DNA from: Prosapia bicincta
Lineage: Eukaryota; Arthropoda; Insecta; Hemiptera; Cercopidae
DNA: 64,000 bases
NCBI GenBank assembly: GCA_036971475.1
Contig: JBAIZL010000005.1
Coordinates: 160,706,386-160,770,385 of the forward strand
Direction: 5' to 3'
Positions 1 to 14,900 of this stretch are shown here, one piece after another (within the stretch, counting starts at the first letter, position 1; each line of letters opens with the position of its first letter). A program made the translations under genes and the position numbers. Under the pieces are notes generated by a model. It was not told where the DNA came from. It searched no databases and saw only the letters and a program-made list of their open reading frames with translations.

Positions 1-1799
1 CTACTTCATATAACTGGAAAACTTGCTGGAATTTGGGCTATGTTTTTAATTTCGAAAATAATATTTTAGAGATTGGAACAGATAGGGGAAAAAAGGTTAA
101 AGAAAGAATTAATAAAAGAAAGAATAAAGGTAGCATCTGCAACAGACAGTGGGCAGGAAGAATATCCATTAGGTTAGATTCGAGGAGAGGGAGGAATTCC
201 AAGACGATAGCGCCGGAAAGAGGAGAAAGAGGAACAAAACTTACGAAACGCAAGAGGAATATAGATTTTGCGGGAAGTGAAGTAGAAAGGATATTTGCTG
301 AAGTCTGACATGCTGCCTGTGGAAGCCCCAGTAAGACATATATATCTACTTTACAAAAAGAAAATCAGTCAGAAATGAAACTTTTGCAGGTCTTTATGAA
401 ACGCCAGAAAGTTACGAACGTCCTCTGTCTACACTGGATGCATCAGAGTCCTTTCTGAGACATTTGCGCACATTACGCATTTTTCGGAGAACCTTTGGCC
501 GTTTTATTCCGTTCGGATGTTTCATTCAACACTTTTTTCCACCGAAGATATGTTACACGATTTGAGTTTATACATTAAATTTGAGTTTGTATAAATAATT
601 GAATAAATACTTTTAGTATATTATCAAAATCTGAAAATTTTCATGTCATTTCTACAAAACTATTATTATAAAACCTTTAGTGAAAAAACTTAATAATTAA
701 TTACCCTAACGTAACGTATTTCAGACATATTCGTCATCCCCGACATAATGTGTCCCGAGGGCTTTGGTTATTCTCCCTTCACTGTACGAACTAGTGAAAG
801 CAAACATTACCCATGCGGCTTGCCAATACCATTTCACTCCACAAAGCACTTACACTTTGGGGTATAAACTTAAAAGGGGGTGGTGGTGCGTTTGAATCAG
901 ATTTACCCAGGCTTAAGTACATTGCCGTGTTCAGATTATCTGAAAGGACAAATCTACATGCGATGTGTAACTAAGGAGAGAAGGCGGCGACATATGGGGA
1001 GAATTTGACGTTCGGGAGGCAACGCGTTCATACACTCCTGTACTACTGAAGCAGACAATGGTACTGCGGTTGTAATTTATTGCCTTGCGAGTATAACGCT
1101 GTGTAAGGTAAATCAGAGACAAAACTTGACAAATTTGAAAACCCAAAGTGGCTATGGAGAGTGCGGTGATTTCTTAGGATGCATCCACCTGTTTTGTCCC
1201 ATCTCTACACGCATGCAACAAACATTTGAGGTACTCTTATCTACACAAGTATTAATAAAGTCTTTCTCCAGCACTATTAGACATTCTTTACTGCCTAAGT
1301 CATGAATTTACAAACCTCCCTTTGTCTCCAACAGAGAGAAGGTTGAACAACGACTATTTGAGCGAGATTGACCCTGCACGAGAGTGATAAGTTTCCATTG
1401 TTTACCAGAAAAGATAATGTCTTCAACCTAACCAAACCCTACTAGTTTCTAAAAGCTTCTAAAATTCGTGTCCTTTAAAATAAAGAAAGAGAAATACTGA
1501 TGTTTCAATGGTGTACCATTTTTGTAAAATTTCTTCCTGAGTCATTTGTGTTCAGTATTTGTTCAATTTCTAAAATATCTTCATTAATTTCAAAGTGGTT
1601 ACAGTAAGACCTTTAAGATAAGAAAAGTAACTCGGCTGTACCTCAAATGTTTAGATTTTATTTCCGTTTGGCAAAAAATTTCCTTTGTTGATTTTATGTG
1701 TTTCTTAAAATGAGGTTTTCAATTTTTGTTATTTAGTACGCTGAAAGAATTTACGTAACATTACATTCCTTTATAGATAAATGTTATGAAAAATTAGCA
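1..1799. other. noncoding, no gene recognised
   Basis: No protein, RNA gene or clear repeat is recognised. About 61-310 is strongly purine-rich on the + strand. The small ORFs there have low-complexity Lys/Arg/Glu composition and no start context or family resemblance. Confidence 0.6.
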
Positions 1800-2710
1800 A
1801 ATACCGGAATAGTAGGGAAATTGTTGGGAAACAGTAGGAAGTTTTTAGTCATACTGAAGTGATGTGGCGACAGATTTAAGAAATATTGTAAAATAACTTT
1901 TGGGAAATTGTAGTATATTGTATGGAGATCGTAGATCAACTGTAGCAAACTGTAAGACTCTTATAATCAAAACGTAAGGAGATTTAAGTAGACTGTAGGC
2001 AAATTATTAATATACTCATCTTCATATCTGTTAGGAATATTTCTATATTTTTAAGTACAGCATTCTGCCATTCCTAACATTATAATATTTTTCTCTGTTG
2101 GTGCGTTTTGTAGTAACTTCATTTCTTGTACGATTTAAGTTGAGTACACTTGTACTCGTTGGAGTACAATTTAAGTTTTGAACATGGAGTTACTCCGAAA
2201 CGTGTCAACAGAGGAGAATATTGTAACAATAGCAATGGCAGAAAACTATACTCAATTATATAGACTGTAGGTAGTTTGTAGAGGAAATAAAAGAAAATTG
2301 TTAGAATTTTGTAAGCAGATTGTTGGGAAGCTGTAAGCAGATTGTAGGAAGATTATTGGGAGGCTGTAAGCAGATTGTAGGAAGATTATTGGGAGGCTGT
2401 AAGCAGATTGTAGGAAGATTATTAGGAGGCTGTAAGCAGATTGTAGGAAGATTGTTGGGAGGCTGTAAGCAGATTGTAGGAAGATTGTTGGGAGGCTGTA
2501 AGCAGATTGTAGGAAGATTGTTGGGAGGCTGTAAGCAGATTGTAGGAAGATTATTGGGAGGCTGTAAGCAAATTGTAGGAAGATTATTGGGAGGTTGTAA
2601 GCAGATCGTAGGTAGTTTATAGGCAGATAATAAGAATGTTATAATCAGTTATAGCGATATTGTCGGAAGACTGTAAGAAGATCGTGGGAAGATTGTAGGC
2701 AAACTATAAG
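1800..2710 (+). repeat. 33-bp minisatellite with degenerate flanks
   Basis: About nine near-identical copies of a 33-bp unit containing GTAAGCAGATTGTAGGAAGA occupy about 2313-2622. Copies differ mainly at A/G in the ATTATTGGG / ATTGTTGGG part. Sequence on both sides (1800-2000 and 2620-2710) has decayed unit-like pieces such as AGACTGTAAGAAGATC and GACTGTAGGCAAATTAT, so the present core probably expanded from an older, wider array. The unit is 11 codons long, so it is open in one frame (CKQIVGRLLGG repeats), which is expected by chance. Confidence 0.9.
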
Positions 2711-4064
2711 TGAGCAGCTTATATGTAGATTTAATAAAGTAGTGAATCTTTGCTATTAGTAGACCACCATAATCACTAGTCACTTTTATCAATGTGTGTT
2801 TAATGGGGTTAGGGTAAATTAAGTGCAATCATGTCACTGTTGTATAGGAATATCCTATTAACTGGAATTCTCAGATTTTACCTTCGAATGATTGGAGTAA
2901 GGTAGATAGTTTTCGTATGATTAAATAAGTCTATTTGAAACTTAATTACTAGAAATGCAACGTAAATGCGTATAAAGCTGCCCTTTAGTTATGAGTTGTA
3001 GTTATATAGCGTATTTAAATCGAATTTAACTTTAATTGAATTTTATGTGGAAATAGTTTAAATTAAAATAGTTTAAAAATAATGAAATCATAAATTAAAG
3101 AAAATAGGTTAACAAGCACAGATTATTGGAAGATGAATATTAGACAAGCTTGTCGGCTGTTTTAGTAGGAAATATTTCTGTAATAAGACGGAAATTTGTA
3201 CTGGAAGTTCTTGCTCACAATTCCCCGGTCTTCGATATAACGAATCCTACCTCAAGATACGGTTAACGACTCGCACGTTACGTGACCGACTGGTTTACTG
3301 GTAGATAAATAATATCGTCTACCCTATGCGTTGCGTCTAAGTTAACAATGTGAGGTTAGGTTGTCATGGTAACCGCGTGAGAGTTATCTTGTTGTATACG
3401 CGGATTAATGGCGTACTTGTCCATTCTCTAACTTTAAATTAAATTGTAGGTTGCGAGCATCCCCTTCCTTATGGTCTTTTTTACAAGGGGATATAACAGA
3501 TAGACAACTATTTATGACCTCGATAGAAAGTAAGTATATATATATACTTATATATACATATATACATATATACTGTATATATACATATATATAAGTTACT
3601 AGAGATTTATCTAGTGAGAATATATTTGGTAATAAAGAAAAAACACAAATGTCTGCTATGAGGTCAACTTGTTCATAAGGGTGCCATGTTTAATGTTTTC
3701 TTGGTAAATCAAACAATAGTAAACATTTGTTTTTAAAGGCAAATCCAAACCGGAATCTTTGTAGCTATATTCTAATTTAGTATAACATAGTACTCTGCTT
3801 TGTAAGAACGTTTGTGATGTTGTGTATGTTATTAAGTTAAGATGTCTTCTAAATTTTACATTTTTAGGGCGTCGTAACCAAATTTTATTTTTACTCTATT
3901 CTTCAATACTTTCTGCATTGCTCGGTATTTTATTCCATTATCGATTACTTGTAGCAAGCAAATAATCCAAACAAAACAAAAAGCTTTTGTACGCAAATTT
4001 TAATCGCATAAGCCCTACAGTCTTTTACCGTAGATGTACTGTGCACATATCCTTCACAGGAAAT
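2711..4064. other. noncoding; one relic unit of the 27-kb array and an AT palindrome
   Basis: No gene is seen. About 3440-3530 resembles a unit of the array at 27.0-27.85 kb (GGGGATATAACAGATAGACA, then TTTATGACCTCGATAG). It is followed by an AT-rich inverted repeat (3529-3600). The region 3200-3420 is less AT-rich, but I do not recognise anything there. Confidence 0.5.
3529..3600. repeat. AT-rich imperfect palindrome
   Basis: The segment starts AGTAAGTATATATATATAC and ends GTATATATACATATATATAA followed by GTTACT. The ends are inverted complements of each other, and the middle is TA/CATA-rich. It could extrude as a cruciform. Confidence 0.6.
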
Positions 4065-4193
<129 letters not shown>

Positions 4194-4636
4194 AGTTTGT
4201 TTTTGAATTTGTCTTTAATCACATGTTTCGTGCCTCTTCGTGCCGCATAAGCTTTGCGTCAGTATATAATCCGCGATATTTTCACTCGATGTATTCTTAT
4301 ATCTAATTCGCTCGGCGCAAATTTGGCTGCTTCCAAGATGTCAGTAGGGTTTTCCCTGCTTCAGCAGTAACATTGTTATCCGTGAACGTAATAAAATCTT
4401 TTGTAAACAAGTTACAGAGTTGTGCGCATGCGCCTGGACCGGCAGTGTATTTTCAGGAGGGATAATATTATTTCCGGTAGCTCGTAGAAATCTGTCTGAA
4501 CTTCATTATATCCGGTTTATATTATTTTTGTAAAAATATTTCGTAGGGCAACGTTGGACCTCGCCAGGGAAGTGTATAGTTTGCTTTATATTTGTTAAGG
4601 GCAAAACACAGTCACCGACTCCCTCTCTCATGTACG

Positions 4637-4714
4637 AACACACACACACACGCGCGCGCGCGCGCACGCACGCACGCGCACACACACAAACACACACACG
4701 CGCTCGCGCGCGCT
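4637..4714. repeat. mixed (CA)n/(CG)n alternating tract
   Basis: A CA run leads into seven or so CG steps, then CACG and CA again, then CGCTCGCGCGCG. Strict purine-pyrimidine alternation with many CG steps makes this a good Z-DNA candidate. Confidence 0.93.
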
Positions 4715-4825
4715 CATATACACTCATTCTTCCACATACGTAGTAGGATGGTAAAAAGGTCTTGTTTATATTTTTACAAGATATAAACAAGTAGGTCTAT
4801 GTGTATAATAAATATATTTATAAAT

Positions 4826-5909
<1,084 letters not shown>

Positions 5910-7745
5910 CATTCGTTCACTTCACCAAGGGACAAAGGGAGGTGTGCTCCCTTCTCAAATGAAAAAATAAATGAAATATAGGTATGTTTAAAGAACATAC
6001 CTATTGGGAGGAGAGAAACATTTCTTAGAAAGGGTCGCTTTCATATACCAATCATTCACTCCCTGGGGAAACACAAAAGTGTACAGCCCTCCAGATGTGA
6101 AAGGATTAGAATGCAGGTATGTTTGAAGACATGTAATTTACGATAGGAGGAGAGGAACAAACAGGGTCACATTCCTATAGCAGTGATAAACTCCCAGACT
6201 GTTAGACAGGATCACTTTCCTATAGCAATCATTCACTCCCTGGGGAAACACAAAAGTGCACAGCCCTCCAGATGTGAAAGGATTAGAATGCAGGTATGTT
6301 TGAAGACATGTAATTTACGATAGGAGGAGAGGAACAAACAGGGTCACATTCCTATAGCAGTGATAAACTCCCAGGCTGTTAGACAGGGTCAATTTCCTAT
6401 AGAGACCATACACTCTCATGACAGAGAGAGGTGTCACTCCCATGACTCTAACAGAGAGAGGTGTACAGCTCTCCTAATATGGAAGGATAGATATACTATA
6501 GTATGTTTAATGAAATGTAATATACGATAGGAAAAGAGGAACATAATTTAGACAGGGTCGCTTTCCTATAGCAACCTTACTCTCCCGTGGGGAAACACAG
6601 AGGTGTACAGCTTTCCACATGGAGAAGGATTGTGTGGAATGTTGGTATGTTCGAAACAAGGCCATTTACATTGGGAGGAGAGGAAAATGGCTTTCACAGT
6701 GTCGCTTACTTATAGCAATCACTCTCTACTCTGGGGGGAAAAAGGTTGTACAGCCCTTCGCATGTAGAAGGACAGTTGGAGTCTAGGTATGTTTAGAGAA
6801 AGAACATATACATTGGGAGGAGAGGAACATGACTTTGACGGCGTGACTTTCCTATTGCAATCATTCTCTCCCCTGGGGAAACAGAGAGGTGTACAGCCCT
6901 TCACATGTAGAAGGATAGTTGGAGTCTAGGTGTGTTTAGAGAAAGAACATATACATTGGGAGGAGAGGAACATGACTTTGACAGCGTGACTTTCCTATAG
7001 CAATCATTCTCTCCCCTGGGGAAACAGAGAGGTGTACAGCCGTCCACATGTAGAAGGATGGTTTGGAATGTTGTTATGTTTTGAAGCAGAACATTTACAT
7101 TGTGAGGAGAGGAACTTGAGTTTGACAGGGTCACTTTCCTGTAGGAACCATACAGGTTAAGTTGTTGTCATACACTACCCTTGTATGGGGAAACAAAGAG
7201 ACATGCATGTTGGATCCTCCTCCCTCCTCATGATTTTGGATAAATAGAATTTATATTTAATCAAAGAATGGCATATACAATGGGAGAAGAGTAGGCCTAT
7301 GATTAGTGCTTCCTGAAGCAGTCTTGAACAATATATGTAGAAACATAAGTCCCTCCTCATGGTTATGGATCAATAGTATTTAGATATAATTGAAGTAATG
7401 TCATATAGAATACAATGAAAGGAGAGAAACATCAGTAGGACGGGGTCGCTTCCTGAAGCAGTCCTGCACTGCGATGGAGATATGTAGAATTGGACCTCCC
7501 TTCTCATGGTGGGGGATAGATGGAATTTACTCGTAGATATGATTAAAGAAAAAAAATGGAGAATGGGAAGAGAGAGTAGGACGGGGTCGCTTCCTGAAGC
7601 AGTCCTGCACTGCGTTGGAGATATGTAGAATTGCATCTCCCTTCTCATGGTGGTGGATAGATGGAATTTAGATATGATTAAAGAAAAAACATAGAGAATG
7701 GGAGAAGAGAGTAGGACGAGTTCGCTTCTTGAAGCATTTTGCACT
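5910..7745 (+). repeat. degenerate ~140-180 bp tandem array
   Basis: A repeated unit carries the landmarks GGAGGAGAGGAACA, TTTCCTATAGCAATCATTC, CCCTGGGGAAACA, GTGTACAGCC and ATGTAGAAGGATAG. Spacing of the CCCTGGGGAAA landmark is 177 bp between 6064 and 6241, and about 143 bp in the later part (6732, 6874, 7017). A related subfamily at 7170-7745 uses GGGGTCGCTTCCTGAAGCAG, with spacing of about 141 and 136 bp. Roughly a dozen units are present, the oldest-looking at the left edge. Several minus-strand ORFs in the array are shadows of the repeat. Confidence 0.88.
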
Positions 7746-8417
7746 CTACCGTTCGTTAATTAAGCGCTTATAGTCCACACGTATAGCGTAAGAGACTTTA
7801 CAGCAATATTAAAGAACTTTATTCAGATTACTCTTATATCATTCATTTTTACACATATCAGATTTAATGGATAGATTGTATAATTACACAAAGTTGGTTG
7901 TTCCTAGACTGAATAGCAAGAGAGTTTTATGATAAAACAAAGATATATAACTTGCAATTATTATGAAATTAACAAAGTTTAACCGAAACAATTCTTCTGA
8001 CTCTTCCGCGGAAAATAAACCAAAATCGTACCCGAAGATTTTTATGCGAACCGCATTAAACGAACGCGCAATGTACTAACTCATTAAGCAAAACAAATTA
8101 CGTTTAACTCAATCAGCAGCGGCCGATGTTGGAAACACTGTTATTCAGCCGACCACAATATGGCTGGCCCAACAAGAGTTATTTCTACATTGCGGTCTGT
8201 TTGAACACGCTCTCGATTTACTCAGCACAATTCTAAAGGCAATGTATTCATTGGGTTTCTCACACTCACTTGCATTACAATGCCACTCGTACTGTAAGTG
8301 TTTTATTATGGATGAAGAGAAATATTTATCTTTTTAGTAGCTTTGGTTTTTAGTGTATTGATGAACAGCAAAAGTCTTGACAATAAAATGAAATTTAAGT
8401 ACAGCATTCTTTAAGTA
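7746..8417. other. noncoding, nothing recognised
   Basis: No coding or RNA signal is seen. The segment 7980-8240 is slightly less AT-rich. Confidence 0.55.
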
Positions 8418-8419
8418 TG

Positions 8420-8536
8420 ATTCAGTAACATTAGTAATAGGCCAATGTTCGTACTTATAACAAATATGATATGTTGGGGATCAGAATATCACCTTTATGT
8501 ACACTAACACTGGTACATTCTCATACACGCGTACAG

Positions 8537-8602
<66 letters not shown>

Positions 8603-8650
8603 AGAGAGAGAGAGAGACTCAACTTATTACAATCAGTAGTGATTCTGAGT
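8420..8650 (+). repeat. GA-bearing dispersed repeat, copy 1
   Basis: It starts TTCAGTAACATTAGTAATAG, passes through CATACACGCGTACAGACTGA and a (GA)n tract (about 8540-8616), and ends ACAATCAGTAGTGATTC. The same blocks in the same order recur at 9453-9647. Flanks outside the shared part do not match, so this is a dispersed element, not a block duplication. Confidence 0.8.
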
Positions 8651-9452
8651 AGTAATATCTGAAACTCAAAATACTACGTAATTTTAAATTATAAATTTCA
8701 TAAGTTCACTAAACTATATTTAGCCTTATTAATATATTATTATTATTTTATGATGAAAATGGACAAAAAAAGCGATACGAGCTAAACACATACATTATTG
8801 TTGCTAAACAAAAACTGAAACTCATATATTTATAGAGGAATATGTTTATAAGATATACGTTGTCAGTACTATCAAATACATGTATTTCTTTACCAATAAA
8901 ACAAAACTGATTACAGTTTATATTTTAAAACAATTCACACTTCATGTATTTTCAAATAGTATTTTAATTAAAACATTTTTATACCGAATTATTTAAATTT
9001 TTACCAGATTTTCAAATAAATGTACCTACGTCTTCGAATATGATATGAAATGAGTTGAATATACTAATTGGGCAACATAGAATTTAATATTGTTCGGAAA
9101 TCGAATATGATAAATATTCATTTTACCAGGGGGACTAAAAGTCGAAGAATTCCTTCTAGAGGTTTTTCTCCTATATTATGTTTCAAAAGAGTTTGAATAT
9201 CAAGGAAAGTTAGAACATCAGGAAACTTCATTTAACTTAACCTATATAGTATACTTGACATAACAAGACTCACTTCTACAAAACTTTTTATTTTTAAAAC
9301 TAATTTTTATGCATGTTTCAGAGAAATATGTTGTCTTTAATGAGGTCTAATTTAACCAATGGTTGAGTTTTCAAAATATAACTTCATGCTTTTTCAATTT
9401 GAAAATAGTATGTGTATCATAGATACCAATGTTTTTCAAAAACTCTGTTTAC
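8651..9452. other. noncoding, nothing recognised
   Basis: AT-rich sequence between the two GA-bearing repeats. No gene is seen. Confidence 0.55.
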
Positions 9453-9578
9453 ATTCAGTAACATTAGTAATAGGCCAATGTTCGCACTTATAACAAATAT
9501 GATATGTTGGGGATCAGAATAACGCCTTTCTGTACACTCTCATACACGCGTACAGGCTGAGCGAGATATGAAAAGGGG

Positions 9579-9614
<36 letters not shown>

Positions 9615-9647
9615 CTTAACTTAATTACAATCAGTAGTGATTCAGCG
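9453..9647 (+). repeat. GA-bearing dispersed repeat, copy 2
   Basis: This is a second copy of the element at 8420, same orientation, about 1,033 bp downstream. It has a shorter GA tract (9581-9613) and lacks a short block around ACTAACACTGGTACATT. It ends with the same ACAATCAGTAGTGATTC. Confidence 0.8.
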
Positions 9648-10934
9648 TGGAAGGGAAGTATTGGCAAAGCTTTGTAACAAACAACGTTTTCTTCAATAAA
9701 CCAAAGCTCTTTCACCAGTGCCAACAAACCGCGAAGATGCTTTACATACAAAAAATAAGAAATTACGGTGCAAATAGTAATTAGTAATGGTAAGGAAGTT
9801 AACAAAGTTTTAATCATTTTTGTTAAACATACACAGAGAGATAGATAGAGAGAGAAAGAGAGAAAGAGAGAATATTATTGATAAGAGACAGAAAAAAGAA
9901 GGGGGAGATGTTTAGAAAGAGGAAAAACCATTGCAATCACCAACGATCAGCTACTGTATCCTCTCATTGTGTCAACGGAACACGTTATTATGGTTCTACT
10001 GGAGCTGGTGCAATAAAAATACTTCGTCATCTAAAGAATCCATAAAACCTTCACAAAAATCACAGATAGTCATATTTTACTAGCAGCCTCACACATGGTC
10101 AAGAGTTATTGCACAAACGGGCCATCAGATGTACCATTGTGTGTGGTTGAGTTACAGATGGCTTCCAATGTTTTAACCTGAGAGCCCCTTTCAAATCGGG
10201 AAATATTGAAATACAAATGTTGTAAAAGAAATGTTGTGAAGAAATAATTCTTGCCAGGAACTTCTGCATTAAGTCCATGACTTGCGAAATTTGTCGTTCA
10301 GCATTTGTCAGATACTTTGTCCCAGAAAATTTCAGTAAAACCTGTTCATAGTGCTTTAGGAGGAAAGGTTTTATCATAAAACGAAAAGATTTCCTCTACT
10401 AGTCAAGGAAAACTAGTGATACGGGAACTACTTACCTAAATGTGAAGATGTAAACCTAATCTTTAAGGTCTGAATCTTGCACAGTAGAAATCCGATCAAA
10501 ATGTTGAAGGGAACCTGAGGGGTTAATTCTGAACACATCTTGAAGATATAAGCAAATATAAATATATGAACTCTGTGAAGAAAATTTCTCAAAGGTGAGG
10601 ATAAACCAGAGGATTGTACTTCATAAGCAGCGGAATGTGTTAAAATTTTGTCAAAGTGTTTTTCTTCTCTAATTTCTGTCAATAACAATGCTTCTAAGTT
10701 TGTACACTTTATAGTTTTTTTACTACTTTGTTACTGTACTCGTCATTATTAATACTACTGGTATCGATTCCTACTGTATGAGTGTAGAGTCTTCACGGTT
10801 GTCACCTCTTCAATACACGGATGAAAATGCTTTACCTTAATAAAGGAGATTTGGTTCTGTTATAATGTTTTCCAAAGGTTGAATAATTCCTGATTGTAAT
10901 CCCTTTCTGATCCATCTCTACCGTCTCTCACATT

Positions 10935-10972
<38 letters not shown>

Positions 10973-11038
10973 CCCTCTCTTTTCCCCTATCAATCCCTCT
11001 CACCATCTCGTGCTCCTTTCTCTTTACCTTATCTCGGT

Positions 11039-11070
<32 letters not shown>

Positions 11071-11529
11071 TGTGTGTGCATCTTATGTAAAGATTCTATT
11101 CAAACCATCAAATAATATGTTAATAATAAAATCAATTAAATTGAGTTATTTTTTCAAAATAACGAATAAAACGAAATTAACATTAACATTTTCTTTTACT
11201 ATTACAATTTCCATAGAAGGCCTGTGAAAGCAATTACATTTCAAAATGGAATAACAGATACGCCTTAATTTCCTCCCGGCCAAACAAATTTCACTGGTGT
11301 GATGCCGGTCACATACATGCGTTGTAGCAGGGGCTATCTCTGGTAATTGCCTTTTGCGTTTGTTCTTTGTAAAATGCTTCTATAAATCCGATAGTAATTG
11401 GATTTTTGTAAAATTTAATCAAATCACGCACGAACGTTTACACTTTTGGCAATACAGGTGGAAGATAATTGTAATTTAGGATCTTGGATACGTTTTGTAA
11501 ACGCTAATAAACAAATTAATTCTTGACAT
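9648..11529. other. noncoding; GA, CT and GT microsatellites
   Basis: It contains GA-rich sequence (9836-9870), (CT)n at 10938-10969 and (GT)n at 11037-11079. Two minus-strand ORFs of 86-92 codons (10099-10688) have no family resemblance that I recognise, and no splice or start evidence supports them. Confidence 0.5.
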
Positions 11530-11905
11530 GACGCGCTCGCGCTCTCTCTTTCGCACGAGCACACACGCACACACACACATTCACAAAAAAAAAATCATTT
11601 TAGAATGGATTTTATTTTGGAGAAATATTTCACCAGTAAATTAAAACGAATAGAATATTTTTGAAATTTTTATGCTTAACTCTACTAAATTGTTTCTTAT
11701 AAAGGGTTAGAAAGGTTCCAGTTGTATAAAGTAATTTAACTTGAGCCTTTTTGCAAAGAGATCCGAATATATATATATATCTCAACCGTGATGAGAGAGA
11801 GGCAAAACCTAATTAGTAACTCATTAAGAAAGCCGAATATGCATTTAACCAAATCGTTGAGAAGGAAGCAAATATATAGCATTTAATATTGCATTGTTAA
11901 ACGCT
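11530..11905 (+). repeat. dispersed ~375-bp repeat with (CT)n(CA)n head, copy 1
   Basis: After a CT/CA-rich head, the segment shares ordered blocks with 23738-24105: TATAAAGTAATTTAACTT, GCCTTTTTGCAA, CCTAATTAGTAACTCATTAA, GAAAGC and ATTGCATTGTTAAACGCT. Divergence is substantial with indels, as for an old transposable element or an ancient duplication. No coding capacity is visible. Confidence 0.75.
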
Positions 11906-14900
11906 TTTTTCGATGGTTTAGTTTTCGGTGATATCAAGTTGTAACATTATTTTACTCGATAAAATAATATTAATATTAGGATGAAGTATACACTATCAAG
12001 ATTGCGTTGAATAAAAACACGGTTGATGCGTGAGTCAACGAAACTTATTTATTAAGAATCTGGCAATGTTTCGACGACTAAATTGTCATCGTCATTCAGT
12101 CCTGATCTATTATTCATCCTTTTTACTATTTTTAAACCTACTAGAAGACAACTTCTCTTCTACATTTTTAATTAATTCAACCATAGAACCTCTGTCTAAC
12201 TCTGTCATATTTAATAATGTAAGCAAACTGATAAAGCTATTAGATTTCTACAAGGCATGAATCATGTATCAAGGCATCTTATGAGAGATGCCCAGAGGGA
12301 TGTGCAGAAGGTTAATAGTTGCCGTGTTTTTATACTGTAATTAACGTCTCCGCTTAACTATGAGCTTTTCGAACGAGAGGTTTATTTCTTTAAATCCTTT
12401 GAATTCAAGGAAGAGGGGATTATGAAATAATGACCCATAGAAGTCTCTTTTAAAACGGAAGTAATTTTTAGTTAACATTTTTATGTAAATTATTTAAAAT
12501 AAGTTCTTAAAGTGTTATTTTATTTTTACTTCAAATTATGTAATTAACTACATTTCACGATGCTACGTCCTGGGTAATGTAAACAGGAACATGGCGGAAG
12601 GAGCAAACAGAATCGATCAACTCTATGTAAGCTTTCCAGCTGTTTAAAAAATAATTTGATACAAACTTTCACTTCAAAATTTAAATCATTTAAAAAAAGT
12701 TTAATGCTGTTAAACGTTTAGGCCGATCAGATAGCGAAAATCCTAAATTTTGTGTTACTATCCGAGAACTATAAATACTTGACTAAGCCACGTGGTGTTA
12801 CATTTTCTATTTTTTCAAATGCCAGTTTTTAGATTCTTAGTATGTATAATACATTTAATTAATGAAACAACTTTGCTAATAGATATCTCATAGCTAGACC
12901 ACAAATTAATTATTAGTACAATTGTTCAAATTTGTTAACTTCATAATCAGATTTAATATTTTTAAAAAAGTGTAATTATTACATAAGAATTTTCTTTTGT
13001 TCAATTTTTGTTTATATTTAGAACTCATAAATAATAAATTCTTGAGTTGTGTTTTTCCTAAAAAGTGTCTTCCTTGAAACATACCACTTGTTAATCCAAT
13101 TAGAATGCACATAACTTTGCAGGTTAACTAATAATTATGTAACATATAAATGCATTATTCAACATCAATCATCATAATAAATAGTGTTACAAAGCTACAA
13201 GTACTTCGGATGACGTCAGAGCTAAAGGCACCACACAACGAATACAATTTTTAACCTTGTAAAGAAAACACAAAAAATAAAGATTTACTTTATAATGAAG
13301 TTGGAGCAAAGGTTGTTGTACAAAGATAGGTTGACTGAATCATGGCTTTATTTACTATATTTTATAACAAACGCTAATCTGAACAGGCTTTCGTAAAAAA
13401 AAACGGACTCTCCAAGTCCTTCAAAACAGACTGAATTTAAAAAAAAATGTATTTTCTATTAGAAAAGAAATGTGTAGGAAAACAATTTGTAATAAATAGT
13501 GTTTGATCTTTATTGTGGTTTTAATAGCCACCTGTGTGACTATTATCTTCTATAAAGCATGTAAAACTGTGAATAGAGGTAGGGACATAACACCACTTGG
13601 TAGGGTTATAGGGGAAGATCATTGCATTAACGTATGTAGGGATTTGTACCAGTAGTAGATTTACTTTCTATTGGCTCTTGTAGAAGTCTGTACCTCCTTT
13701 GAAGAAGTATAACTCAAGTTACATGGCAACTTAGATTCGGCTAAGAAAAAGACAAAATTATAACGTGGTACTGGAAATAGAGGCAAATCATAGTATCTGA
13801 GCACAGGATCGCATATCTCAAGTGGGATGTAGAGGTCACCTTTACGCATCTTTGAAGTGATACTTCGTTACTCGCGGTGAACAAATAAGGATTAAATCAT
13901 TTCCTTCGCGTCACGCTATTTCTGTAACGCACACCTTACAATATATATTTCCGTCAGCTTACGCTATGACTCACCTCAAAGTGAATTAAATGATACATAT
14001 GATTTCATGTAACAGCTGATTCTGTGTTATAGCTTATGTTGTAGAACAGCCGTTTAACAAGTAGATTATTATTAAATAGTTTTGATTAGTTAATAAATAT
14101 ATGAAAATTGAATCAATTAAGGTAAATATTAGTCTTATTCTTCAAATGAAGGTGAAACTAAATGAAAAATGTATAAACTTATATTTTCGGCGACTATCAT
14201 TGAAACTTTTGTGAAACTATTAGCTCTATTTTGTTACTTCTATCGGAGCACCCCTAGTACCAGAAGCAATTTTTTTCTGTCATTTATGTTTTTGTGACTT
14301 GACACAAGGAGTACAACAAAACCACAACCTTTATAATTTGAGTACACTCACAGGAAATATAATATATAAATAAAATACTATTAGTATGTCAAATATCCTC
14401 TATTTTTTTAAAGCTGACAACCTTTCGCAAGACTATTTTGCCACCTTCAAACTATTTGGTCGGTGGAATTATAAAGCCGCCAAACAGCTGTAAAAAGTTA
14501 CCCGCTTAAGAACATGTAATATAAAAAATAATAATAATATCGATTTCTACTTGAACCAACGAAGCAAAATATTATTTTAGTTTCTATTTATTTTATAGTT
14601 ACAATAAATATAAATACGTTTATACATGTCAGAACAACAATATTAGTTGGAAAAATAGAAGACGAATTTCCTTGCAATTTTCCGTTTTCCTTTTTATGTA
14701 TGGTGTTGGACTATTATTTTTATTTGTTACTGTTTATACGCTTTTTATTTTTTCATCCATCGTATTGTTTTGTTATTTTTTGCTTTCTTTCGCATTGTCC
14801 GTTTGGGAAGCAAAGTTCAATAACGTTAACACAGTTTGTTTGTTTATTTTATCCTTTTCGTTCATTTTTAATCCTATAGCACTATTTGTAATATTGTGTG

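Noticed and set aside
2320..2622. 100-codon frame of repeated GCKQIVGRLLG
   Set aside because: The 33-bp minisatellite unit is a multiple of three, so an open repeated frame is expected by chance. There is no start context, splice evidence or family match.
3350..3362. Insect telomere repeat (TTAGG)n
   Set aside because: Only about one and a half units (GAGGTTAGGTTG); not an array.
9488..9817. 109-codon minus-strand ORF with a Leu/Ser-rich run
   Set aside because: The Leu-Ser repeat is the (GA)n tract read in reverse, and half of the frame lies in a dispersed repeat.
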